A stretch of 64,000 nt of DNA from Pelecanus crispus (GCF_030463565.1 NC_134649.1:38341044-38405043); one strand, 5' to 3'. Counted from the first letter of the stretch, positions 12,101 to 26,300 are shown. The notes: generated by a model not told the origin, from the sequence alone. Numbers and translations are program-made.

Positions 12101-13704
12101 GGGTTTCTTTAGTCTCCTGAAATGCCCTTCAAACCTTGTCCCAGACCTGTAGGCTTACAAAGTTAGCCACAGCCAGGAAAAGGGAAAGGCATGTGCATGC
12201 CTGCCCCCTTCCCCAGATGCTGACGGCATGTAGCTTGGCTTTGGCCTTAAGGATCTGCATGTCCATAGCTGCACCCAAACATAGCTGCTGTCCCCTAATT
12301 AATACTCTCTCCCTCTGCAGCCCTTGCCTTGGTTATTGCCAATAACCCACCTCCAATTTCCAACCTAAAACCCTAGAAACCCTTTGCAACCCTAGAAATG
12401 GAGTTCTCTGCCCTTCTCCCTCAGCACTTCAAGGCAGGCAGCAACCCTGCCGGAGCCTGCACCTTTATTCAAAACAGGCCCCAACCCCGACAAATGGTTT
12501 GCCAGTGTGGCCTCTCTTAATAAATTTGTTATGTCAAATCAGTTTGAGCTTTGAAGGTAAAACAAAAACCTGCTCTGCCAGCACCCCCGCCCCCTGTGAG
12601 CAGAGAAGGCAGCCAAGCCTTCACCAGCCCTGGCTGCTTTGTTCATCCCTGGGAGCTGGGCACAGACGGACGCAATCCAGCTCCCCAGGCTGTGCCGGGC
12701 TTTGCCAGGCTGCCCACAGCGAGAGAGAGAAAAAACCTCAGCGTCGCCCTGAGCAGATGAGTCTGTCAACACACACCAACTGCGAGCTGCTCCGTGGGAA
12801 GGTGCTATCTCCACAGTTTGACCATGACTACCAACACGAACAGCTCAAGCCTCTTCAAGAACCTCGTCGTTTACTCCAGGCTCTCATAGCACAATGATAT
12901 TCCTTGTAAGCACTGTTTATCAAGTCCCAAAAGCCTGATTAGCGCTTGAATTTTTCCAAGCCCAGTCCCTCCGTTCAACAGCATTAGTCATTCAGATGCT
13001 ATTAGTATATTCCCCCCCCCAAAAAAATTGCACATTCCTACACGGAGCCACAGGGAGAGGCTTGGATCCTTGTTCCCTGAATGCCGGTCACACTCTGAAG
13101 TCAACAGGGCAGCACACAGGCAGCCCAGTTATTGCCACCAAGACTATTGCAGCTACCCAGACATACAAGAAGCAAAAGAGAAAATAAGCACCTGTGTCCT
13201 CAGAGAAGTGAGGAAGGACTGCCTGGACACTTCAGCAGACTTGAGGTTTGGGAGAAAACGCATGCTTCAGAGGCTCCATGAGTGCACTACACAAGTCAGA
13301 GTATTTAAGCACAGAGGCTGAGAAATCTCCATCCTTGGATTTAATGGACAGTCAGCAATGACAGAGGCACGGGGTGACAAGAAGAGAGGGAGGGACAACT
13401 TACCTGTTGGGGGCTGCCCAGAGCAACTTTCCGAGATGAATGTCGCCTCCCTGTCACCACCACCACACTGACCAAGCCTGCGCCACGGTGCCGCTAATGA
13501 AACAGAATAATCTTGGGAGAAAGGAGCCAGTAAAAACAAGTCAGTGCTTTACGCCCATGTTCTGGCAGGACCATACAAACAGGTCACCAAGGGAGGAGAG
13601 CAGAGTCGCGCTTTCCTCACTGCTTGGAAGCCAGGCGGTGCAGAGCCAGCCCTTGGCCCGGGTGCAGGAAAATGAGCTGAAGGAGCCCACCGAGTCCTTT
13701 CGGA

Positions 13705-13973
13705 AATAAAGCCACACTGATGTTGTCAGTTGGTAACAGAGAGGCCACAGCAGGAACAGATATAGTGAAATATACTATTTATTGCTGCACACATGCTTAT
13801 ACACTTCTTAAATATATTGTTGCTCTGATAAATTTTACAATCTTCTTAAGTCAACAAGTGGCTAGTAGTAGATAAAAAGGACAGAGGCAACAGAACACAA
13901 TAAGGACACTGGCAACAGAAGAAAAATCAAAAGGTTTTTATTTTGTGACAAAATTATTTGCAGCAAGAATAAA
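13705..13973. promoter_or_regulatory. Cluster of poly(A) hexamers on both strands
   Basis: AATAAA occurs on the plus strand at 13705-13710 and 13968-13973. Its complement TTTATT, which is minus-strand AATAAA, occurs at 13778-13783 and 13937-13942. The minus-strand copy at 13778-13783 is followed on that strand by a T/G-rich stretch (CTGTTCCTGCTGTGG), so it could be a distal 3' end for ABTB1. Which hexamers are used cannot be told from sequence alone. Confidence 0.3.
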
Positions 13974-14179
13974 GTAAATTTAAATCTAAATTTTGACCTG
14001 GCTCATTTTAATTAGAGAGCTTGCCTGCATGCTGACCATCTGCTTATGCATGCTTTTTGATAGCCCTATTTCACCAAAAGGGATTGGGGCGGTTAAAGGA
14101 CCCCAAGTAATTGGACAATCTCACAGCGCTCGCAGATGTGACCACTAAGTGCATGCAGACAGATGAGGCATTTGCTTGG

Positions 14180-14201
14180 CAGCCCACGTGCAGCCCACGT
14201 G
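14180..14201 (+). repeat. 11-bp tandem duplication carrying two CACGTG boxes
   Basis: The unit CAGCCCACGTG occurs twice in tandem. Each copy contains or completes a CACGTG palindrome, the canonical E-box/G-box core bound by MYC/MAX- or USF-type factors. It lies in the intergenic region 3' of ABTB1. Confidence 0.7.
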
Positions 14202-16685
14202 GAACTGCGCTACTGGGGAGGCGGATCAAAAGGCCATACTGTCCTCTCCTCCCGCGTATACAACTGCAGCCTCACTTGCTCCACACTTAAGGACACAGGA
14301 ATGGAATTATTCCAGAGCAGCCATATGGAAAACTCTTCCCAGCACCGCTGCCCCTCCTCTGCCTTCCTTCTGCTTTGCCCCCTACCAGTGTCCATTTTGC
14401 TTCAGCAGCTGAGGCATCTGCAGAGAAAAGCATTAGCACATTCCTCGGTAATCCTGTTTCTGCATCTCGTTCAGTACAAGCAGAAAGCAAAGGCCACATT
14501 CTGTTCTCTGGTGGCTCCGAGCAAGCCTTGTGCAGGGCTGTCACAATCACGGCTGTGGAAAGCTGACTACCAAGATGTCAGATGCGGAATTTATGCAGGA
14601 GGAGCAGAGGGGATGTGATAAACTAAACATCCTGCTTGTATGTTCGGTATCATCTTCAGCCATATAGGGAAGAGAAACACAGGGGAACTTGAACCAGCTG
14701 GGTTAAGCTGTCGGTTGTTTCTGTAGCAGGCTTTCATGAGCCTGACACTCCACTGAGCAAGAAAACAGGCAGTTCTGCTTCCACCCTTCTTTCTCCGAAA
14801 TATATGAGACTTCATATTAAAGCCTTCTCAATAGCTCTTCCCCTCCTCAAGTCCACTGAGGTGCCTTTATCAGTTCAAGTTGTGCTGGGCTCTTTGTGGT
14901 CCTGTCAAAGCCACACCAAGCCTAGAGATGGACATGAAGGTACATACCACAAATCACACAAACACACAGCTCCTCTCCATGTCACCACCCCAAACAGAAG
15001 CACACTCCTGCTGCTCCCTGCTTCCATACAGCAACACACCCCCGCAGGGACGCATCCTCCTCCCTCACCCTAATAAGGCTGCAGAAAACAAGCCACAAGA
15101 ACTCCTTGCATTTCCCCACAAGCATTTTGAAACAGACGAATTGAAGCACACCCTGCTTGAATAGCCCTGCAGCCACCATTCCCTGCCCCAAACAGACTTG
15201 TTCTGCAAGAGAAACCAGTTAAACACAGATGACAAAGCGCACAGCGTCTGGGGTCCAGTTAAGTCAGTGCACCTCATTCCTGCCCCACCAGCTCTGCCCC
15301 CAGCTTGTTAGTGCAACTCAATCCTGACACGTGATTTTGCCTAAGTCCAGCTTCTCTTGAGTACAGCGGCCAAACCCCAGTGCCCCTTCCCCACTGCAAC
15401 CAAACACAGCCTGCCTAGCGCAAGTGGCGCCCAAAGCGGGCCCACATACATGCAAACAGCTTCAATGCATGCCAGATACAGGCAGATGTTCTGAACGGGG
15501 GCAGCGAAGCTGTGCTTCTCACATGGTGTGCGAGTATCAGTCTCTTACCTGGTGAGATCAGCAAAGAAGAAAAACCCATGCTCCCAGTACATCCACACCT
15601 GAAGCAAGTTCCTGCCAAATGCTGGATCTCCAAATCCTTTCCTTATCCATGTGAAACACCACTACCATTACAGAAAACAACACCCTGAAGCTGCGGGGAT
15701 CCGTGCCCAGTTCCCATCTCAAACACTAAAAGCACACCTGACACAGATTATTTCAAGGTCTTGCCTCACAAAGTGACCAAAATGACAATATGCATTAGTA
15801 ATGGTAGCCCACTGCCTGTGCAAGATTCTGTGTGTGCTTCATACAATGCCTCTTCTCCCTCCCAACTCACAGCATGGCAAAGTATGCCTGGCCTGTGCCT
15901 CAGAGACCCAAGGCTCTCATAAGATGCCATTCTGGAGATGAACAGCTCTCAGCGCAGCCTATTTGGCAAGGCAAGCTTTATGCAGGGGTGTCGCCTGCTG
16001 ATTGGTGCTAAAGAGAAAGAACATCATTACCCTCATTAGGAGTCCAGGAAGACAACACGAGATAACACAACCCACTGCCGAACACAGATTCAAAAACATT
16101 CAGTAGTGCAAACAGTGAATTTCCTGGAGAACAATGAAGCTACAGGGCTCAAGGCTGAGCAAAGCCAGAAGGTTGACAAGTGGGACAGCTACCCTGCCAG
16201 AGACCCAAAAGGCCCCTTTTCCTTTTAAAAAAGATTTCCAGTGACCCCTCTTTCCCTGACCCACCAAGCAAGTCAGTTTTGCTCTACCACAATGGACAAC
16301 AAGAAAGGGAAAAGTGCTGTTCCCCAAGAAGAAGGTGTTTCCTTACACTGTTAGAAAGAAAAGGGGTGCTCTCCCTTTTTTATGCATCGAAAGCTACTGC
16401 TTTCTAAGAACAGGATTCTGGTCTCTACTGTATTCCCAAAGATGTTTGTTCAGAAAGCAAAGCTTTTAAATTCTGAGCACTTCAAAGCAATGAAAAGCTA
16501 GGGAAGACCTGGAAATCACTTTCTTTTTTTCATCTAAGAACTAGAACAGCAGGTGAAGACAGTGCCTTCCACATAGCCAAGTACTCCTGTGTCACTGTTA
16601 GGGAAGCACTGCCCTCCTTTGCCAATCTTATAATGCTGACAGTGAAAGAAAGGCCACCTCCTTTCCAATGTACTTATTTTAAGAG

Positions 16686-16691
16686 TTTAAT
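16686..16691 (-). promoter_or_regulatory. ABTB1: Candidate proximal ABTB1 poly(A) signal (ATTAAA)
   Basis: On the minus strand an ATTAAA variant lies about 440 nt after the ABTB1 stop. It is followed by a CA and then a G-rich stretch (TTGGAAAGGAGGTGG), a plausible cleavage site with downstream element. A 3'UTR of about 0.45 kb would fit a short ABTB1 message. The alternative is the distal AATAAA near 13.8-13.9 kb. Confidence 0.35.
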
Positions 16692-17129
16692 CCAGTTTTC
16701 TTCCTCTGCTACTGGCAATTCAACAAATACCCTGGCATGAACCAGTTTCAGAGGTGTGTTGTTGGGCAACAGAACAGGATGGCTCCTAACACCAGGCAGT
16801 AGCAAGTCCCCCAGAACAGCTCCCTTACCACCCCCAACAGCTTGCAGTCTCCTACCCACATTGTACTGTACAAAGCGGCAGCTACTGATTTGGGCTGAGC
16901 TTTGGGAGCTACTTCTGAAAGGAGAAACAAAAAACAAAATAAAACCAAACAAACCAGACATGCAAATGTCCAGACATTAATAAATTAAAAAGAAACCATG
17001 CCTGAAAGTAGATGGGAAGGAGGACAAAAGGAGGGGAAGAGAGACATTCAGAGACTCAGATGTTCTTGCACTCCAAGCCAACCCACTGGGGGTTACGCAG
17101 GCTGCTATGACAGGCAGGGTTTGCACACA

Positions 17130-17336
17130 TCAGCACTCAAGCCCTATAGTGGCCAGGAGGTTCTCCAGAGCTTCGAGTTTCTGGTTGGCTTCCTCGATGG
17201 CACTGTAAGTCTGTACGTTGCTGGTGATGTGGAAGCGGATGTCATCAACCAGAGGAATGGAGTCAGTCTCCTGCCGTTCCTCCACAGCCTCTGCATTCTC
17301 CTTCACAGCAGCTACAAACTCCTCCAACTCCACCAG
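17130..17336 (-). CDS. ABTB1: ABTB1 exon 12 (stop codon)
   Basis: The coding part is 207 nt, residues 410-477 plus stop. It starts LVELEEFVAAVKENAEAVEE and ends with a leucine-rich coiled-coil-like helix and IGLEC. The acceptor is CCACCCTGTCCAG. The motif RQETDSIPLVDDIRFH is shared with human. Confidence 0.97.
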   Translation of the reverse strand: MVELEEFVAAVKENAEAVEERQETDSIPLVDDIRFHITSNVQTYSAIEEANQKLEALENLLATIGLEC

Positions 17337-20300
17337 CTGGACAGGGTGGAAAAGAGAACCGTTAGGAAAACAAGAGGACAGGTAAAGGGATGCAAGCGTT
17401 TGAGATAATGGGCTCAGCCACTGTTGAGGGATTCCTCAGAAGAAAAAGGGAATGCTAAGGGTACATGGAGACCCAAATCTTCCTATGTCTCCTACAGACA
17501 CCACTCGGAGATCCTGCCATTCATCCTAAGGAGGCAGTAATACTCCAACAATAAATGGTCAGAACTGTAAGCAATCTGCACCTCAAACAGCTCACTGTAA
17601 TACCAATTAACTAAGCATCCATAGTTCTGGTATTGGGGCACTTGAATATACACCATATTCCCTCCAGAAAGGCTCCTCAGCAGGAACCAGGAGATGCTGC
17701 CAGACACTTTTGGAAAATGTCTTCTTTCAACAGGCAAGACAGAGGGTGCTTGTGCCCAGTTCAGAACCAGGAGCCACAGATGACTCTGTTCCCACCATGG
17801 CTCTCAGCCCCACCACCAACAGCTGACCAGCAGATCACAGCAAGGCAGCTGCTCTGTTCTGCACCCAACCTGACAGAATCAGGTCACCCATGAATAATTT
17901 TGCGTCAAGTTCCCCAGGAACATGTGGTGTGCTGAAGGGTGAGAGGCAGCTTCCGTCTGTCTATGCGACCAAACTGCGCCTGGGCACGGCAGGTTGCTGA
18001 GCCCTGCTTTATGCTACACACACTGCCAAAAATCTCTCCCCGTTGCCATCATCAGTGCATCTCTACAAGATGCTGGCAGCTGCTGATGTTTGAACAGCTG
18101 GGGTGGCTCCATTTCTGTGAACACCCTCAGGAAGGCACATTGCCAGTGCTGGGTCCAAGGACTCCCACTCAGGTAGAGAAGGGTAATGCAAGGGGAACAC
18201 ACAAGTAAAGCCCTAGCTTGCCCGATCACTACTTGGGATATTCATTCAGCTTTCAAACCAAATCCCTTTTTCAGAATCCAGAATCTGAGTGCATGCTGAT
18301 GTGTCTATCATCCTCAAGCCATACACTGAACAAAATAACAGCCCCAGAATCATTTCCTTCACTGTTTTCACAGGCCAAAAAGAATTTCACACCTTTCAAG
18401 CTGCAGGTGACAATGTTACATTCCCATGTGAACTGTACAAGCAATTTATAAAGATCTGTCTTGGGATAAGAACACCGCACAGATTCCAGTTTATCCTTCC
18501 GTATGGCAACTTTCTCCATGAGTCCTGAAACTTCAAGCTAATATCACTCAGCATTACACTTAAATGGAGCCCCATAAAGAAAACTTCAGCGTTAGATTCA
18601 TTACTTCTGGCTGTTCAACGGACAAATTTCCCCTGTGGAAACCCCTACTGTTAGATTTGTCATCCTGGAGGAGAGTAGAGATCACATTGATTACTCCTTT
18701 CTATAGCATTATACCAGGAAGAACATTGAAAAACATTTCATGCCCAGAGCTTCCCTGCACACCCTACTGGGTTCTCCAGGCTGCAGCTGGTGTATTCAGG
18801 CAACACCGTTGTTGCTCTGGGCATGGTGCCTGAAAGCTTGGTGGAAGGCACCTGCTCATGGCACTTGCAGAACTTTTTGGGCAGGTTTTCCACCCCACAG
18901 TCCACAGGGACGTGCTAGACAGCCACCAGCATTTGGCTTACTGCAGTGACATCAGGTACTGCCACACTCCTCATCCTCTGTCCTAACTCACCATGTGCTT
19001 TGCTACTTAACTGCTGCTCATTTGCAGGAAACACATCATACCAGAGAGGGCAACCCTTTATTACAGACTGAAGTGGAACTATTAAATCTGTTGTATCTAT
19101 GGCTCACTGTTCAGTTAGATTTATGGGCACATGCGGTAAGTGCAGTGGGGAGTCTTTCTGCTACCTTCTCGATGATCTTTGCCATGTACTCCGTACACTG
19201 GTCCTCCAGCCGGGTCAGCTGGAACAGCTTTGCAATCCTCCAGATGCTGATAATGTTGTCCTCATCAAGGATCTGAGCCAAGGTCCTGCCACAAAGGCGC
19301 TTGAGCCCAGGCAGCAGGTACATGTCTGCCACGCACAGCACGTCATAGGCGTTTTCCGGGGACAGCTGGCAATGAAAAGAGGGGAATTACTACTGTACAG
19401 TCCTACCCACTTCATTTGTCTCTGGCAAACTGCCGCCTTCTTTTCTGTCTTAGCAGAGATTCCCTAAAATGTTGTTTGGTCCATTACCGGGCAAGCGTTA
19501 ACAGTACTACGGAGAGACAGGAGCTCAATCTTTCAGGGCTAGGTCTTCCACTTGGTTACCACAGAGGAGTTTAAAATGCTGCAGAGGCAGCTTGCTCAGC
19601 ACAAAGCAAGAAGCTTGCCATGCTGCAGCTAACCCCTCTAGCTCAGCACAAAGCAATGCTGAAACACTGAAGTACAGCTGAAAGCTGGCTGGTAAGAAAT
19701 GTTCATTGTGGCAGTGGAAGGAGGTAGCTTTTACCAGAGGTACCAAAAAGCCCTTCAAAGAGACAAATGGAACAGGCTGGCAGAATAGAGCACCTTGTCC
19801 CCACTAGGACTTCTCCTCCCATTTTGTACTGCTGGACTTGCATTTTGTAAAAAACGTGTAAAATTCTCTCAAGCTCCTTCCTCAAACTGGCTCTGCTCAC
19901 TGAGCCAGCACAACCTCCCTGGCACAGGGATACATCCAAGGACAGAAAATTGCACCCCAAGTAGACTACAGGTGAGGCCCAGCTAGGTAAGGAACAGACT
20001 CTGCACATCAAATACTACTGGAGCTTTAACAGGCATTCCAACTGAACTAAATTAATGCACCAGATGCTCAAGCTTACACTGTTGTGAATAGCCTTTAACG
20101 TTTTCAGTCTCTTGAGCTAGAGAACCACCCTCCCATTTCCCTCTTGAGTACTTTTGCTCTTTACTAGTGATCTGAGGATAAAAAATGCTGTAGATAATGC
20201 TGGAGACACCACCTCCAGCTTCACTCAGTCTCTTCCCCCTGGCTGGGCAAATCCTATTTTAGTCAGCCATCTGCGTCACTAACCTGGAACTAGAGCCTCT

Positions 20301-23300
20301 CTCTGCACAGTTCTGTTCCTGCTAACGTGACGTGCAAAGAGCGCAGTTACCCACATCCATTTTAACAGCAAATCTGCAGGATGCAGCATACCCTGGCTGT
20401 GGAGGAGTTGAGATCACTTGCACCTAGAGACCAAGCCACACTGGTCTGGATTGAGGAATGGTAACTCTGGTGCAGCGTGGTCCACTGCGCTGATAACTGG
20501 TCAGCAGCAAAAACACTGCTGTCCACATCTACACATGTGGTTGCTCACTCTGACAACTGTGAACTGACTATTTCTTCCCCTACAGCTGTCCACACCACTG
20601 TTTGGAGAGACTACTCACAGCAAATATCTCAGCTGTATAACACCCTGCAACAGCTGTGCAGAAGGATGCAAGATGTATTAGAGGCATGGCATGAATGCCA
20701 TAGTGCCACAGTGGTGTAACAAAGCTCTTGGGGTTACTAATCAAGCACTGCTTTGTCCTGTCATAAGCTCCAGGAACCTCACGAGTTGGAGGCATTTGAG
20801 TCAGTCCTATTGATGGCAGCAGCTCCCAACTGCTTGATCAAGGACAAATCTGGCAAATGTTCTTCCAAAACTCTCCTTGAGCCCACACAAATATTCTGAT
20901 CAGCAACTTCTCTTTCTGCCTGAAACCTTTTCTGTCCTCTGCACACACTCTTCCCACCAACTGCAAGCATTGTCACTACTACCTGGCAGAGAGACATATA
21001 CATCCTTTGGAAAAAAGAAATGTGGAATTGGGAGTGCTGACATTCAGCTGGAGAAACCCAGGGCAGGGAAAACACTCTGTATATAAGTGTGGAACTTGAG
21101 CTATATTCCTGTTTTCCTGACTGTTCTTCCTGGTAGTTTTTCATGACAGATGAACTCTCTGCAGAAGCTCGTATCTTGGCTGCTCAGTTTGAAATCCAAG
21201 CTAGTTTCTGTGATGGCACCATTCTGCACAGAAGACATATGAGCAAGACCCTTTCAACTCCTACACATTGTTGTTGGTCTGTCCTCCTGCTCCAAGTCCA
21301 GACAGGGCAGCTGAGACACCCCTTGGAAAGGAATGGCTGCTTGGGAAACATTCTTCCTGTAAGCCACCACGAGGAGGGCATGCAGACTGGAGAGGTGCAA
21401 GGGAACAGGGTCACACTGCAGTGCAGTCCCAAGGTTTGGAGGGTCTTCACAAACCCAACATGCTCCTTTCAGCACATGGCTGAGGGAAGAGTGCAGGCAA
21501 GTGAACCATCTGCTCTCTGGCATACCAGTGGCAATCCTGCCCTTGCTGTCTGCTAAATAGATCTCTCCCTACCGCATGTTCCCTGCTGCTACCCGGAGGT
21601 GAACATATCAGCAGAAACAAGGTCACAGCTGCATGCGCTCTCTGTATGTGGCACGTAACCCAGAGCGCAAATACTGCTTGGGAGAAGTGACACTGGCAGG
21701 TGCAGCAGCGTCTCTAATCATTGCCCTAATGCCCGAACGTATTCTGGTATCTTGTAGCTAGACCTGCTGAAAGCATTTGCCACAAAACCAAAGCAGGAAG
21801 CTGCTTAAACGCTGAGATTTGCTGCACCTTCCCTTAGGCTGAAAACTAGGTGGGTTAGGGCCATTTTGTTACTGCTTGCAATACTGAGCACAGCAAGGCA
21901 TTGGTCTCCCAGTGGAACCTTTGCCCACCAAATTGCCACCCCAGCAATAAAAGCGGAAATAATGACTTGCTACAAATGGAAAAGCGGGCTATGATGCCAA
22001 GAGTAAATAAGCAGAATCTCTCAACCTTTCCACACCTCCAAATGTGTCCAATCTGCCATCTACTGGCAGTTGCTCACCTTATCCTTCCACAGAGCCCAAG
22101 AGGGAACTGTACAAAGCCCTGCATTTATCACGCCAACATACAATGTGCAACCTAATTTCCAAATTTTTGTTATGGGATGAAAGACTAGGGATTTGCTTCC
22201 TGAATGTCATGCACATAAACTAGATGCCTGCCTGGCTAACAGCAAGTCCCAGTACATGGGGTCCCGAGACAGAAGTGAGGCAAGCAGAGTAGGGCAGTGG
22301 GATTGAAGAAACCACATGCACACACCGCCTCCAGATGCTGTAGGAAAACACAGCAGTGAACACCTCCAGGATTAACCAGCACAGGAGGAAAGACTCCATG
22401 GCTGGCCTCACCTCTGTATCATCACTGTAGATGTAGTAGAGGACCCGGATGAAGATGTCTTCCGAGATGCTGTGGAGAGTCACCACAGGGATGCTGGGCT
22501 GTGTCTGCAGCTCCTCACTCTCACTGAAATGGTCTTCAAGAAGGGCTTTGAAATAATCACTGCGACCACAGAAAAATGCCTGGAGAGGGAAGAAAGACCA
22601 GAACACTAGCATCTTTCTCAATGTACCAAGTCAAACAGCACTACCAACCAGCTGTCAGAGCAGCTCAAAGATATTTCCGAAGTTTAGACTCTAACTCTGA
22701 TTCTCCCTATGTTTTGAAGCTGCATCTCCAACATTTTTCCATACCTTATTTCTATCCATGCCTACCATCAGAACCAAAAAAACAATTTGTAAACTGAAGA
22801 GACTCAAAAGTAGCATGACATTAGGCAGGAGTTTGAGTTCAGGTTGGATCTCAAAATCCATTCTCACTGTTGTTTACTTGCAGATCAAACACTCCCCTCT
22901 CCAGACACTGAGCTCACAAGTCAGCAGTAGGAGATTTTGCAGCTGTGAATGTTGTAGCTGAATCCATAAATTTATCTCCTCACCTCTGCAAGAAAGGCAG
23001 GGTTTGCTGTTTTGTTAAATGCTTTAAATATAGTTTCCAGCTGCAATAAGACTTTTGGTTTCCAGCTGATGAGGCAATGCTGCTTCTGCAGAGCGTATCC
23101 AGCACTGGGTGAGTGGAGGAGACAGGTGGACTAGACTCATGGCAAAAAGGGAGGAGAATGAAGTATAGCACAAGCACATACCTTATGGCACAAAAAGTTG
23201 TAATCTGCCACCCGGAAACACACATCGGGACAACTATTAAAGTTGTCAGTGCTGTCAAACGGCAGCTCCCCAAAACCAACCTAGGAAGAGAAACCAGAAA

Positions 23301-26300
23301 ACCCTACCTTTAACATACACGCTTTAAACATGCTTAGGGTCCAAAGGTTGGACTTCTTGGTCTTCCCAGAAGCAACCATCCATCCGTTCCCTCACCACAG
23401 TGCAGAGCACCAGAGATGCTCTCAACACAGATTTCAATGTGAGGAACTGGAGTCCTTGCACTCCTGATAGAGATACCGCTGGTACAAGTTACAGCTGCCT
23501 CCCTTACCCATGGAAACTCTCTGACACTCCATACACCTCTGGAAAGCATTTCTGTGCCACCTAACAAGGCAGATAACCAAGTGGAGGTGAAGTTTACTTT
23601 ATATAGTGGGTATTATAAGCATACTAGAGCTTAGGACTAGCCCTATACATTACTACATCTAGCTGTACATCTACACAGTAAAGATTACATAGATGTATAC
23701 ACCAGTTTGAAATGCTTTGGCTACAATTACTGCCTCACTTGAATAATCCAACATTTCTAAAGCACATTTTAAATTTCTCATTTGATTTGCAGCCAAAGAT
23801 AGTGTTGTTGCAGTATTAATACTCTAGTGAATTATTTTAACACCAACACACCTCCTCCCAGTCCCACATGCCAACAAAGACAGCACACACACACACAAAA
23901 AAAAAATCTGTTGGCCTTATGTTATTTTAAAGTGACACTTCCAAATATTTTCACTTTCACCTTAACCTATATACAGGGTAATTCAATTGTAGAAAAAAGT
24001 TTATATTCAGTCATGTAACCAAGACAATTAATCTCAAGACACAAAAGTTTCCCCTGGTTCTTGCTTTCCAAACACATGCCCCTGAGCTGCCTGAGCCAAG
24101 GAGCTTATTACCACTGCCTCTCATCCAGGAAAGTTACATCCCAAGTTTGCACCTGGGAAAACCCTGGGCTGACCATGAAGATCAGTCTCCCAATCGCAGA
24201 CTACCTCAGCACCATTTCCAACACGCCTGCCTCCATCCTAACTGAAAGCAACTGACTTTCAGCTTTACTGAAGAGCCAGATGACTCCTCCCAAACTAAAC
24301 AAAGACACAGCCTGCAATACACCGAGCTGATGCTCAGCCAAGCTCAGTTCGCATGCAGTGGGGTTTCTCTCACAAAACAGGTTCTAGGATATGGCAAGAC
24401 ACCAAGCTGGCAAAAGCTCATACCACCATGGCAATCTGGACCTATTTGCCAGGCTCTTTGTCTGTCCACAGTAACATTTGGCAGCTTCTGGTTCCTAATC
24501 ACTGGAGCGTAAGTCCAGTGACATTCAAGTTGTGTGCATGGCTGTCACAGTAATGCTGCCTCTCCATAGCACCTCTCCCCTGTCAATCCTTCCCCATCGG
24601 GGAACTCCTCTCCCAGAGGAGATGCAGCAATTCAAGGAACAGTCCCGACCTGATCTATTACCTGCTTTTTATACAGCTGTAACACAATGAGCAAGCACCT
24701 CCAGCATCAAAGATGAGATCAAATTTTCCCAGTTGTAGATTCCCCAGGCTGCTATTTTGCCATTATCTGTGTCTCATGTTTCAAGGCAATGAACAAGCAG
24801 TGGTATAGGATCTGCAGCCAAGCTCTCTGTGGCATCCCATTACAAATGCTAGTAGTCATGATTCAACTGCCCACTCTGTTTCCCCTCCCTATGCCCACAG
24901 TTTCCATGTCTTCTCCTAGAAATTCTGACATGACTTTCAGGCACATTACAGATAAAACAAACCTAGGAACAGGCTTTGATAAGATGCCACTCTTTGTAGT
25001 ACAAGAATTTTAATTGAGACACAAACTCCACTTCTCCTACATGCATCCCTTCTTAGCTCCCCTTTCATTATCCAAAAGTAAATCTTCAAAAGGAATCCAT
25101 CCCTCTGGAATGGACATGGGAGTTTTACTTGTCTCAGAGTTTGTCTCCTGAATTACAAACTCCTCCGGGCTCAATTTCCTGCTTCTAGCCTTGCCTGGTC
25201 CCCACTCTGATGCTCAGGTTTACAAGGTCATTTCCAATTCCTACTACAAAAGCAGGTTCATGTCTTTGTCTCTCCTATTCAGCATGAAGTGGCTTTGCAG
25301 AATTTTCCCTTTTACTCCCCTTTTAAGTCTCTATTACTTCTACTCTCCTCCCTTGTCACGCTTGAAGAATTTCATCTCCCTTTCAGGGTCTCCCTGCAGA
25401 AAACTGGCTTATTCCTCCCACCCCCCAATTCAGGCAACCTCCTTAGCATACCCCTGTGCAGACGCAAGCACAGCTGCCAAAGTTAAGTATGTTGCCCAGG
25501 AAGCACGAAACAGTCTAGCCTACAAGGTGCAAACACATTCACAATAACTCATTCACCATAAAGAAATATTCTCAACACTACTATAGCGTAAGACTGCTTG
25601 AACATTCACAGGATCTTCTAGCCATCACACGTGGAGGACCACATCTTTGCTGCTACCCATTTGCTATTAGCACTTAAATAGAAATGTTGCTGGAGGCAAA
25701 ACCACACAAAACAAATCAGTGGCAGCAACTTGTACCTTAGCCAGATTATCTCAGCAAGAAAAGTGTAAATAAATTACAACACAAAATACCGGGGTTAGTG
25801 ATCCAAGTGAAGATTACCAGCCCATAACCAGATGCAAGTGGATTGGATAAAAAAAAAAAAAAAAAAAAAAAAAATTTGGAAGCATGTTGTAAATAGTTCA
25901 GTTAATCTGCCTCTGCCAAATGGGCAAAGCAAAGCACAGGAATAACTGCCATGGACAACCGCACTACACAGGTGTGGAGACAGACCAGATGGAACCCATC
26001 TACTTGTTTAACTGTCCTTTCTATGCATTACAAGATCTAGCTTTACCCCAAAAGTGACTAATGGTCACATTTTTTTGCAGCCACACCAGATGTCAATACA
26101 GATGGAGAGAACAGTATTTGTTTCATGGCAAACTCTGATCCTTTTAAGTCTGATTTCATTTTGGCTTGGAAAATAAGACTTCCGTTAAAAGGTAATGAAA
26201 AAACAGCTACAAGGAAATGATGTGCCTACAGTCTCATATACTGGAAGCCCTGGAGTGTCTAACTCAGAGGTCACCTGGCAGACACGAGATGAAGAGCTAG

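Larger units (their letters stand above)
7519..16665. other. Intergenic region between convergent MGLL and ABTB1
   Basis: I recognise no gene here. The longest ORFs (8305-8853 and 10561-11139, plus strand; 14163-14618, plus strand) have no known domains and no splice context that I could support. The content includes A-runs near 7950-7980, a 12-G run at 9142-9153, a tandem 11-bp repeat at 14180-14201, and an AT-rich block at about 13750-14060 with poly(A) hexamers on both strands. Part of the right side may be a long ABTB1 3'UTR. Confidence 0.6.
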
